A DNA stretch of 64,000 nucleotides from Citreimonas salinaria (GTDB lineage: Bacteria; Pseudomonadota; Alphaproteobacteria; Rhodobacterales; Rhodobacteraceae): positions 1-64,000 of the forward strand of contig NZ_FNPF01000011.1 of NCBI RefSeq assembly GCF_900107235.1, given 5' to 3'. A model generated the notes under the pieces. The model was given only the letters and a program-made list of their open reading frames with translations, was not told the DNA's origin and did no database searches. The translations under genes were made by a program, and so were the position numbers. This document shows positions 8,970 through 16,422 of this stretch, one piece after another. Positions within the stretch are counted from its first letter, which is position 1; each line of letters opens with the position of its first letter.

Positions 8970-10010
8970 ATGACGGATGGCGTACGCGCGATGTGGATGC
9001 GTGGGGGAACGTCGAAGGGCGGCTATTTCCTGGCCGACGAACTGCCCGTGGACCGGGACGCGTTCCTCCTGCGTATCATGGGCTCGCCCGATCCGCGGCA
9101 GATCGACGGAATGGGCGGCGCGGATCCGCTGACCTCGAAGGTTGCGGTGGTAAGATGCTCCGAGCGGCCGGGGGTCGACGTGGATTACCTGTTCCTGCAG
9201 GTCTTCGTCGACAAGGCGGTGGTCACCGACGCGCAGAACTGCGGCAACATCCTCGCTGGCGTCGGCCCTTTCGCGATCGAGCGCGGGCTCGTCGAGGCTT
9301 GGGACGGCGAGACCACGGTCGTCATTCACATGGAGAATACCGGCCAGCGTGCTGTTGCCCGCGTTTCGACGCCGGGCGGACGGGTGACCTACGACGGGTC
9401 GGCGCGGATTGACGGCGTGCCCGGCACGTCCGCGGCGGTGCCTATCGCCTTCGAGGACACGGCTGGTTCGAGCTGTGGCGCGCTCCTTCCGACCGGCAAC
9501 GCCGTGGATGAGATCGAGGGCGTGGCCTGCACGCTGATCGACAACGGCATGCCCTGCGTGGTGATGCGGGCCGATGCCTTCGGGCTTTCCGGGAACGAGG
9601 CGCCGGAGGAGCTCGAGGCGAATGCCGCGCTCCGCACGCAACTCGAAGGCATCCGGCTGAGGGCCGGGCGCCTGATGAACCTCGGTGACGTGTCCGAGAA
9701 GTCGGTGCCGAAGATGACGCTCGTGTCCCCGCCGCGGGCGGGCGGGGCGCTTGCCACCCGCACCTTCATCCCCCACCGCTGCCACAAGGCCATCGGCGTG
9801 CTGGGAGCCGTCAGCGTAGCCACGGCCGCTCTGCAACCAGAGGGGCCGGCGGCAGAGGTGGCCGCAATACCCGAAGGCGAGGAGAAGTCACTGTCGATCG
9901 AGCACCCCACCGGCGAACTGACGGTGATCACCACATTGCGGAATGGCGAGGTCGCACGCACCGCCATCCTGCGCACCGCGCGCAAGCTGATGGACGGGTT
10001 CGTGTTCTGA
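8970..10010 (+). CDS. galD: 4-oxalomesaconate tautomerase (GalD, PrpF family)
   Basis: Isomerase of 346 residues, homologous to PrpF/DitF proteins with a diaminopimelate-epimerase fold. It would convert the keto and enol forms of 4-oxalomesaconate so that GalB can hydrate it. The N-terminal MWMRGGTSKGGYF is the PrpF hallmark. DGMGGADPLTSKVAVV and AQNCGNILAGVGPFAIE follow. The ATG at 8970 is chosen over an upstream in-frame ATG (8916) because purine-rich GAGGAAGAGGGGA precedes it and the PrpF motif then falls at the usual place. It is the last gene of the operon. Methylaconitate isomerase is an alternative that the neighbours argue against. Confidence 0.88.
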   Translation: MTDGVRAMWMRGGTSKGGYFLADELPVDRDAFLLRIMGSPDPRQIDGMGGADPLTSKVAVVRCSERPGVDVDYLFLQVFVDKAVVTDAQNCGNILAGVGPFAIERGLVEAWDGETTVVIHMENTGQRAVARVSTPGGRVTYDGSARIDGVPGTSAAVPIAFEDTAGSSCGALLPTGNAVDEIEGVACTLIDNGMPCVVMRADAFGLSGNEAPEELEANAALRTQLEGIRLRAGRLMNLGDVSEKSVPKMTLVSPPRAGGALATRTFIPHRCHKAIGVLGAVSVATAALQPEGPAAEVAAIPEGEEKSLSIEHPTGELTVITTLRNGEVARTAILRTARKLMDGFVF

Positions 10011-10200
10011 GGCACCGAACATGAAAGGGGACCAAGCGCTGCATTTCTATCGCTTGCGTTTATCCGGCCGCCGGGTCAGCGGAATCGACACGCCTGCCCT
10101 GAACTTGATCTGCCGCAAATCCCGAGCGGGAGAAATCAGCCAGAATGCGGATAAAGCGCAGCTTCAACGCAAGCAGGCAACCATCATGCCGGAGGTCCAA

Positions 10201-10767
10201 ATGGCAATACTCATCGCATTCGGAACCGTCGAGGGGCAGACCGGCAAGATCGCGCGCTTTGCCGAAGGAAAGGTCCGCGAAGCCGGTCTCGAGGCCGTGC
10301 TTTTCGATACGGCCAACAAGACGGCGCCGGTTTCCTTTGATGGCGTCGACAAGGTGATCCTCGCCGCCCCGGTGCATGAGCGTCGGCATCCCGTGCCGTT
10401 CGAGATCTTCATTGCAGCACATCGCGAGGCACTCGCGGCCCGCCGGACGCTTCTGCTCTCGGTAAGTCTCAGTGCCGCATTCCCCGAAGGGCTCGCGGAA
10501 GCCGACGACTATCTGATCGAGATGAAGATGCGCACCCAGTTCACTCCGGATGCCGAGGCTCTGGTCGCGGGCGCCGTTCAGACCCGGAAATACGACTATT
10601 TCGCCACCCAGGTCGTCCGACATGTCGTGCTGCGCGATCGTGGCTACGACCCGAGCAAGGGCGAGCACGAGTTCACCGACTGGGATGCGCTTGCGGCAAC
10701 CCTTGATGATTTCCTCGCGCTCGAGGCACCTCGAAGGGGGAAAACTGAACGACTGGCGGAACGATAG
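10201..10767 (+). CDS. Flavodoxin-domain protein, HemG-like protoporphyrinogen oxidase family
   Basis: Predicted FMN protein of 188 residues with a long-chain flavodoxin fold. The P-loop-like FMN segment GTVEGQTGKIARF is at residues 7-19, followed by VDKVILAAPVHERRHP and RTLLLSVSLSAAF. The C-terminal RDRGYDPSKGEHEFTDW resembles HemG, the menaquinone-linked protoporphyrinogen IX oxidase. Alphaproteobacteria mostly use HemJ and ubiquinone, so this could be a flavodoxin-like redox protein with another partner. The ATG at 10201 has GGAGG 6 nt upstream. About 190 nt separate it from galD, so it is probably a separate unit. Confidence 0.72.
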   Translation: MAILIAFGTVEGQTGKIARFAEGKVREAGLEAVLFDTANKTAPVSFDGVDKVILAAPVHERRHPVPFEIFIAAHREALAARRTLLLSVSLSAAFPEGLAEADDYLIEMKMRTQFTPDAEALVAGAVQTRKYDYFATQVVRHVVLRDRGYDPSKGEHEFTDWDALAATLDDFLALEAPRRGKTERLAER

Positions 10768-11343
10768 CCGGTATCTGGTGGCGGTTCGCCACTTGATTGC
10801 GATGCTCGGAACAGCGATCCGGACCGGGCTACTACCCTTCTGCTTCAACTTTGCTTTCCAGTTCAGTCCCACGCGATGCGGTCCCGGCCGGAAGCGCACT
10901 CTACCTCATGAACTGCGGGAGCTGACATGGGCAGGGCGGTCGTGGGGATGGACCTTGCGCCGCGGACCTTGCCCGCCTCCCGACGGACCTGACAGGTCTG
11001 AACGAGTCACTGCCGATCGTGCAGGTTATGTCCTACGTCCGCGATGGATTCCGGGATGGCCAATCCCGCAACGTGAGATCCTAGTTGGACCGGCGGTTCT
11101 CTACGGCAGCGGCGCCGGCATCTCGACGCCAACGCCACTGCCGCTCGTCAAGGTCGCGAAGTATGTTCACGGTCTGAAAGATGGCGGAAAGATCGATCTC
11201 GGAACGTGCGCCAATTGATCGGACAGGTCTTTGCGCCACGCCCGTGGCGCCACCGCTGCAGCGTGGAGATTGGAAGCCGCCGGGCATCAGGTCGCCTCAT
11301 TTTCCCTCTTTTTGTCATGAACGCCGTCGCACGGGTCATTCAT
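10768..11343. other. Gene-poor stretch with one hairpin
   Basis: About 575 nt with no supportable gene. Short open stretches on both strands (for example LPIVQVMSYVRDGFRDG near 11020) look protein-like but have no start/ribosome site and no recognised family; they may be relics. A perfect 8-bp stem (GCGCCACG / CGTGGCGC, 11233-11250, loop CC) is present without a T tract, so it is not a convincing terminator. Confidence 0.4.
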
Positions 11344-11357
11344 TTGATCAAGGTCAA
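11344..11357. promoter_or_regulatory. FNR/FnrL-type box upstream of the universal stress gene
   Basis: TTGATCAAGGTCAA matches the FNR consensus TTGAT-N4-ATCAA in nine of ten defined positions. It is centred about 53 nt before the start codon, a sensible activator position if the transcript begins shortly upstream of the gene. FnrL control of UspA-type genes is common in Rhodobacterales. Oxygen regulation is inferred. Confidence 0.6.
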
Positions 11358-11403
11358 CACGCTCGAGCGCGTGATCTGGCACAGACGGTCAAGGAGGTGA
11401 CCC

Positions 11404-11811
11404 ATGTACCAGAAGATTCTCATTCCTATCGCTCCGGACCACATCGACGCTGTCCCCGAATCGATCGCGGCCGCTCGTGTGCTGGCAGACGAGGGAGCAA
11501 CCATCCACGCGCTTTCGGTGCTTGAGGTGATCCCGAACTACGTCTCCACTGAGATCCCGTACGAGGTTTACGAGCGCTCCTGCGGCGAAACGCAGACAAG
11601 ATTGGAGGCGGCATTCCAAGATTTGCCCGAAGCTAAGATCAGCGCCGAAATCGGAAGCCCGTCCTCGAAGATACTCGACGTAGTGAAAGAGGGCGGATAC
11701 GACCTCATCGTGATCCGCTCGCACAAGCCGGGGCTGCAAGACTGGTTCTTGGGATCGACCACCGGCAAAGTGCTGCGCCACGCGCCCTGTTCGGTGCATG
11801 TGCTGCGGTGA
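11404..11811 (+). CDS. Universal stress protein, UspA family
   Basis: Small cytosolic stress protein of 135 residues, the usual length of a single-domain UspA. The fold is recognised from the start MYQKILIPIAPD, the central GSPSSKILDVVKEGGYDLIVI and the C-terminal nucleotide-binding segment GSTTGKVLRHAPCSVHVLR, which matches G-2x-G-9x-G/S in style. A strong ribosome site (AAGGAGGTGA) directly precedes the ATG. An FNR-type box about 50 nt upstream suggests induction under low oxygen. No partner gene is adjacent. Confidence 0.92.
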   Translation: MYQKILIPIAPDHIDAVPESIAAARVLADEGATIHALSVLEVIPNYVSTEIPYEVYERSCGETQTRLEAAFQDLPEAKISAEIGSPSSKILDVVKEGGYDLIVIRSHKPGLQDWFLGSTTGKVLRHAPCSVHVLR

Positions 11812-12149
11812 TTGACGGGATGAACCGGTCGTTCGAACAGGGACAGCGAAAGCTCGCTGCGTCCGCACGCCGGTCATCCAAGCTGCGAAGTTGCTGCGCG
11901 CTGCACGAACGGCTGGTTCGGTGAAGCCGCTGCGGCGCTGACTCGACCTCAAGGGGCCGGTCAGAGCCGTTCATGTCTCTCCTTGACCGTGCTGAGTGGG
12001 TGGAAACCAGTCATTCGCGGCGTCTGCATCAAGGTGTTCTGGGCGGACACTGCGGACGTTCCCGATGTCCCGCGACCCTCTATGCCGCGGTTGCGATCTC
12101 ATTGCCGGTCCATAAAGTGCGTCCTACGGTCAAGCGCAGCAGGTTACGA
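11812..12149. other. Gene-poor stretch before the paiB relic
   Basis: About 340 nt. No gene, hairpin with T tract or recognisable repeat was found. It begins the degraded segment that extends to about 13.8 kb. Confidence 0.4.
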
Positions 12150-12737
12150 ATGTATGTTCCGCGTCATTTCCATGAAGTCAGGCCAGACGCGATCGCGGCA
12201 ATGATGCGCGATGCACCGCTTGCCTGTGTGGTCGCACATACACCTGAGGGCCTCGTCGCCAATCACCTTCCATTGCTTCAGGGCCCGGAGGACGCCCTCG
12301 TAGGGCATGTCGCGCTGGCGAACGACACGCACCGACTCATTGAGGATAGCCAAGAGGTGCTTGCAGTCTTCCGGCGTGACGATGCTTACGTTTCTCCGAA
12401 CTTCTATCCGACCGAGCAGGAGCACCATCGGCATGTGCCGAGCTGGAACTACTAGGTTGTTCATGTCTATGGGGCCATTTCGTTTCAACACGATGATCGT
12501 AGCAAGCGAGCCGCCGTTGGCCTTTTGACCCGCGATCATGAGCGGCGCGTGAACGGAAAAGTGGCTTGGGGAATGGCCGATGCCCCAACTGATTACATGG
12601 AGCAGATGCTCGGCGGGATCGTTGCGTTTCGCGTTACTGTAAGCAGGACGTTGGCAAAAGCGACACTTAGCCAGAACCGAGAGACAAGGGATCATCTGGG
12701 AGCGGTCGAAGGACTACGAGCCTCTGGGCATGCGTAA
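12150..12737 (+). pseudogene. paiB: PaiB-like FMN-binding negative regulator, interrupted by an amber codon
   Basis: The frame from ATG 12150 to TGA 12737 would encode 195 residues, the normal PaiB length. It begins MYVPRHFHEVRPDAIA, contains EGLVANHLPLLQ, SPNFYPTEQEHHRHVPSWNY and VVHVYGAISF, and ends in the expected MLGGIVAFRVTV region. A single TAG at 12453-12455 follows SWNY, where family members usually have Glu or Ala before VVHVYG. A one-base change GAG to TAG would explain it. The rest of the frame is intact, so the mutation may be recent, or the codon could be a sequencing error. Family members bind FMN and repress sporulation or protease genes in Bacillus; their role in proteobacteria is unclear. 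Confidence 0.8.
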
Positions 12738-12793
12738 CTTGCTGAGCGGATGGCGGAACGTTTGGCCGTCGAAGACTGAACAGGAACAGTGCC

Positions 12794-13030
12794 ATGACGT
12801 TGCTTTCCGTGAACTTGGAAGCTGCCGTTTTTTTGCGGAGCCGGCGCAGCGTGCCGTGGCCGGAACCGATCGCCATCGTAAGGGCGGTTCTGGCTGAAGG
12901 GGCCGAAGGCATCACGGTCCCTCCGCGCCCGGATGGTCGCCACATCAGGTATCCGGAGGGTTTCGACCTGTCGCATCCTGTGCAGACGAAGTTTCCCGAG
13001 ACAGAAACTAAGCCCCAGACGCATGTCTAG
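12794..13030 (+). pseudogene. pdxJ: Fragment of pyridoxine 5'-phosphate synthase (pdxJ)
   Basis: The first about 53 residues resemble the N-terminus of PdxJ: LSVNLEAAVFLRS, then WPEPIAIVRAVLAEGAEGIT and PRPDGRHIRY, equivalent to the family's PDP...A..GAdGITVHpRpDeRHIR. The usual ARGG and the His of ITVHPR are altered (RRSVPW, ITVPPR). After residue 53 the similarity ends and the frame runs into the IS5 remnant. Complete PdxJ proteins are about 240-250 residues. This is a truncated relic, not a working vitamin B6 enzyme. Confidence 0.65.
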
Positions 13031-13318
13031 GGCCAGAGCAGGACGGTAGCCGCGGGCGCGATTGCTGAGCGGAAAACCCTAGGGCGTCGGTCATAGCGAG
13101 TTACGACACGTCGCCAGTCCTTCAGGCGCCCGAACATGATTTCGATCCTGCTGCGACGCTCGTAGCGGCACGTCGACATCCGCCACGGGATGCAGGGCGT
13201 AGTTCCCTTATCCATAAAGTCTTCGCGGAACCAGCCGGCATCGTATCCTTGATCTCCCAGCAGCCAATCTGCTGGTGGCAAGCGACCCAACGATGCACTG
13301 GCACCGGGATAATCACTG
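13027..13318 (-). pseudogene. IS5-family (IS427-group-like) transposase remnant
   Basis: C-terminal portion of a DDE transposase. It includes DWLLGDQGYDAGWFREDFMD with the second catalytic Asp, CIPWR, and the Y-(2)-R-(3)-E-(6)-K signature YERRSRIEIMFGRLK, followed by DWRRVVTRYDRRPRVF. The N-terminal half is absent: upstream of about 13318 the sequence switches directly into a peptidase relic. No clear terminal repeats were found. The group differs from the IS903-like element at the left edge, so two unrelated IS5-family insertions occurred in this window. Confidence 0.75.
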
Positions 13319-13476
13319 AATGTGGTAGACGCCGTCGACCATGCTCGCGGCCTGCGTGCGCAGCTGGATCTCGTCCCAGTTCTTGATCTCGCGCGCGGCG
13401 AGCATGATCTGCTGGCCGTGGAAGACCTTGACGCCTTCCTCCTGCAGGGCGTGGAACATCGCTGTTTCGGCAATTC
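13316..13476 (-). pseudogene. Remnant of an M24-family (Xaa-Pro dipeptidase-like) gene
   Basis: About 52 codons read GIAETAMFHALQEEGVKVF, then HGQQIMLAAREIKNWDEIQL and TQAASMVDGVYH. This matches the junction between the N-terminal and catalytic domains of creatinase/prolidase-like M24 proteins, where the REIKxxDEI motif and following helix are conserved. The sequence is cut at one side by the IS5 remnant and at the other by the FAH remnant. No catalytic metal ligands remain. Confidence 0.6.
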
Positions 13477-13815
13477 CAGATCGACCGCGCGGGCAATTGG
13501 GACGAGGGCAAGGGCTGCGACACGTTTGGCCGCACCGGCCCCTGGCTCGTGACGCGGGACGAGATCGAGGATTTCGAGGACCTCGGCCCGTAGCTCGACG
13601 TTGACGGAGTGCGGCAGCAGGCCGGAACGACCGCAACGATGATCTACAGGGTGCCGCATCATGAGCCTTCAGCCGGGCGACATCATCTCACTGGGGCGCT
13701 GCCGGGCGTGGGCATGGGGCAGAAGCCGCCGCGCTACCTTTCGGGCGGCGAGGTCGGGACCCTGGGCATAGACGGGCTTGGTGAACAGCGCTCGATGGTT
13801 CTTGCGGCGCTGTAG
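13468..13815 (+). pseudogene. Remnant of a fumarylacetoacetate-hydrolase-family gene
   Basis: The plus strand reads REFQ-like RQFQIDRAGNWDEGKGCDTF, then TGPWLVTRDEIEDFEDLG, which is strongly FAH-family. A TAG at 13591 stands where Trp is expected (LWLDV). After LDVDGVRQQ and TMIYRV there is a deletion. MSLQPGDIISLG then appears in another frame, followed by a further shift to PGVGMGQKPPRYLSGGEV and LGIDGLGEQR. Nonsense, deletion and frameshift mutations are thus all present. The family hydrolyses C-C bonds in acyl-pyruvates or acts as ureidoglycolate lyase. This copy is dead. Confidence 0.75.
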
Positions 13816-13889
13816 GGCGTCGGATCGACCGGAAGCCGGACGCGCAGTCGTTTTCCGGATCCGAGACCGCCGCGCAGCCGTCTCCCACG

Positions 13890-15056
13890 TCAATGGTCCG
13901 GGCCCGAGCGCGTCAGGTGGCGCAGGACGGCCAGCGTACAGGGGGGGCCGGCGACCTCGAAGACGACAGTCGCCGCGATGGTGAGCGTCAGGATGGTCGG
14001 GCCCCATTCGGGATAGGCTTCCGCCGCCACCAGGCCCATGCCCACCGCAACGCCGGCCTGCGGCAGCAGCGCCGGCCCGTAGAGGTGTCGTTCGCCGCGC
14101 GGCACGCGGGCGAGAAGCGCGCCCGCCTCGCCCGCCGCCACGCGTGCCGCCACGCGCAGTGCGACATAGGCGGCGGCGATCCAACCCAGCGTGAACAGCG
14201 CACTTAGATCAAGCGTCGCACCGGCCATCAGGAAGAACAGGATCATGAATGGCCATTCGATGTTCTCGATCTCGTGGAATGCGTATTCGTGATGCCGGGC
14301 AAGGTTCGCGACCAGCGCGCCGGCCGTCATCCCCGCCAGCAGGAACGACACGTCCAGCCAGATCGACAGGCCGGTCGTCAGGAAGACGACGCCGATCGCT
14401 TCGGTCTGCTGCGGCTCGCCCGGTTCCAGTCGGCCGGTGAGAAACGCCGCCGGAATGCCTATGACGGCACCCAGCAGGAGCGCACCGCCGATGTCATGCG
14501 CCGCGGCGACGATCGGCTCCAGCCAGCCGCCCGAAAGCTGGACCACCGCGAGGCAGAGCGCGAAGACCACGAGCCCCCAGATATCATCGACCGCGACAAT
14601 GCCGCTGAGGGTCTCGGTGAACCTGTTGCGGATGCCGGACTGGTGGAGGACGTCGGCGATGGCTGCAGGGTCTGTCGCCGTCGCCGCCGCGCCCAGCAGC
14701 AGCGCCAGTCCCGGATCCATCCCCAGCAGGACCAGGCCACCCCAGACGATAACCGTTGTCCCGACGACGATGGACAGCGAGATCGCCACGATGGCCCGTC
14801 CATGCCGGGTCATGTTCTCGCGCGTCAACTCGCCGCCCAGCAGGAAGGCGACCATGGTGAGCGCGACCGCGGTGAGCGGCTCGAACGCGCTCCGCGCGGG
14901 GTCGGGCAGCAGGTCGAGGCCCGACTGGCCGATGAGCAGCCCCAGCAGCAGTAGCATCGTCACCCGCGGCAACCGCGTCATGTGGCCGAACCGGTCCGCG
15001 ATCAGCCCGACGAGAAACAACAGGCCGATCGTGATCAGCAGGCTTTCCTGTTCCAA
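13890..15056 (-). CDS. Monovalent cation:proton antiporter (CPA family)
   Basis: Inner-membrane antiporter of 388 residues with about 11-12 hydrophobic segments and no long soluble tail. The family signature ATATDPAA is at about residues 125-132, followed by SGIVAVDDIWGLVVFALCL, where acidic residues carry ions. The likely start is TTG at 15056, with GAGGAG about 12 nt upstream. It lies 54 nt after the pentaheme cytochrome gene on the same strand and may be its second cistron. Being next to a Na+-NQR locus, Na+/H+ exchange coupled to the sodium cycle is plausible; K+/H+ exchange is the alternative. Confidence 0.87.
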   Translation of the reverse strand: MEQESLLITIGLLFLVGLIADRFGHMTRLPRVTMLLLLGLLIGQSGLDLLPDPARSAFEPLTAVALTMVAFLLGGELTRENMTRHGRAIVAISLSIVVGTTVIVWGGLVLLGMDPGLALLLGAAATATDPAAIADVLHQSGIRNRFTETLSGIVAVDDIWGLVVFALCLAVVQLSGGWLEPIVAAAHDIGGALLLGAVIGIPAAFLTGRLEPGEPQQTEAIGVVFLTTGLSIWLDVSFLLAGMTAGALVANLARHHEYAFHEIENIEWPFMILFFLMAGATLDLSALFTLGWIAAAYVALRVAARVAAGEAGALLARVPRGERHLYGPALLPQAGVAVGMGLVAAEAYPEWGPTILTLTIAATVVFEVAGPPCTLAVLRHLTRSGPDH

Positions 15057-15110
15057 AGCCGCCCGCTCCTCAGGCCATGTCGTGTCGCGGGTGCCGACGG
15101 GGCAGCGGCA

Positions 15111-16304
15111 TCAGCGTCGCAGACCCATGGCTTCGACGTCCACGCCCAGCGGCTCGCCCAGATCCACGATGGAATCGTAGAGCAATTGCAGCATGTAGAC
15201 CGGGTTGTGGGCATAATTCCCCGGATCCGCCGTCACCAGCTTCCAGTTGTATGCGGCGCGCAGGCTGCGCGGGGTCCATGCGGCGTAGGCGGTGGGCCCG
15301 TCCGCTGTCTGGTCGATTGCGCCATCGCCATTCGCGTCCGCGAAGAAATAGGGATAGCGGCTGCCGTCATAGATGATCGGCGCGCCCACGACCTCTGTCG
15401 CATAGGCCTTCACCATGTCCAGCAGGGTGGCGGCGTTGGCCTCGATGTCGGACCGGATGCCCTTAGTGGTGTCGCCGCTTCCGTCATAGCTCTGCCGCGC
15501 TATGCGGATGGCCTGCGGCGAATCGGCCAGGTGGCAGGTCTGGCACGGCTCGAAGGCGACCTCGAGCGTGTGCGGGTCGTGGCACGAATTGCAGCTGGCC
15601 ACAGGGGGCGCGTGGAAGAACCGCCCGGCATAGGTCCGCCCCTCGTAGTGGTAGCCGGATCCGGCATAGCCGCCCAACCATGTCGCCGCAGCGGTCGCGT
15701 AATGCGGGTTGATGAAGCGCAGGTCCGGGTTCGGCGTGTCGAGGGCGTGCCCGGCGACGGCCTCGGACACTTGGGTGCCCGAGGTGCGCCCCTGGTGGCA
15801 GGTCATGCACGACGCCTCGACCCCCTGCACCGGATGCCGGAGACCGCTGGGGAACACCACCTCGGTTACGTCGTTCAGCCCTGCGTCGTGGCAGGTGCCG
15901 CAATCGACGACGCCCCCGGTGCTGATCGGTCCGTTCACGACGCCGGCTTCGCTGCCGTCCAGCCCGTGATAGTCGCGGAAGCCTTCGCCGGAATGGCAGG
16001 TTGCGCAGACGGCGGTGATCTCTTCCTCCTCGTCCCAATGCCGGAACGCCTCGGCCGCCGCGTCCGCGTGGGCGGAACGGAACCAGTCGGCGATCTCCTG
16101 GCTGTTCTCGATCTCGACTCCGGCCGCATCGAACGGGCCGGACATCGGGAAGGCGTAGGGAACCCCGGTCTGGGATTCCGAACCCTCGGACGCTGCGGGA
16201 TCGTCCTGGGCGAGTACCGTCTGCCCCGATGCCAGACCGACGGATAGGAGAAACCCGAGCAGGACAGCTGGAAGCGAGCGTTTGGATCTTGCTGTATCGG
16301 GCAT
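15111..16304 (-). CDS. Periplasmic pentaheme cytochrome c
   Basis: Secreted multihaem protein of 397 residues. An N-terminal signal sequence (hydrophobic core LPAVLLGFLLSVGLASG) ends near residue 32. Five CxxCH haem sites are at about residues 100-104, 135-139, 166-170, 238-242 and 254-258. Further histidines (for example DYHGLDG, GYHYEG) could be distal ligands. The C-terminal 130 residues have no haem site and include NWKLVTADPGNYAHNPVYMLQLLYDS, a motif seen in some multihaem c-type cytochromes. The ATG at 16304 is chosen because GGAGG precedes it. It diverges from nqrA with about 118 nt between the two starts. That arrangement suggests joint regulation and electron exchange with the flavin-bearing NqrC domain; this is inferred. 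Confidence 0.88.
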   Translation of the reverse strand: MPDTARSKRSLPAVLLGFLLSVGLASGQTVLAQDDPAASEGSESQTGVPYAFPMSGPFDAAGVEIENSQEIADWFRSAHADAAAEAFRHWDEEEEITAVCATCHSGEGFRDYHGLDGSEAGVVNGPISTGGVVDCGTCHDAGLNDVTEVVFPSGLRHPVQGVEASCMTCHQGRTSGTQVSEAVAGHALDTPNPDLRFINPHYATAAATWLGGYAGSGYHYEGRTYAGRFFHAPPVASCNSCHDPHTLEVAFEPCQTCHLADSPQAIRIARQSYDGSGDTTKGIRSDIEANAATLLDMVKAYATEVVGAPIIYDGSRYPYFFADANGDGAIDQTADGPTAYAAWTPRSLRAAYNWKLVTADPGNYAHNPVYMLQLLYDSIVDLGEPLGVDVEAMGLRR

Positions 16305-16422
16305 GTCGCGGCCTCCGGTGGCGCAGGTGATGGGCGGGTCGCGCCAAGGCTGCCAGAATATGCCGGCTTGCGATTTGCGCTGAGTCAAATCGGCAAATGC
16401 GGAAGCGTGTTAATCGGCGGGA

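Noticed and set aside
10105-10125. Possible FNR box before the HemG-like gene (TTGATCTGCCGCAA)
   Set aside because: The second half-site matches only in part (CGCAA against ATCAA); too weak to call.
11233-11250. 8-bp hairpin as a terminator
   Set aside because: No T tract and no gene ends nearby.
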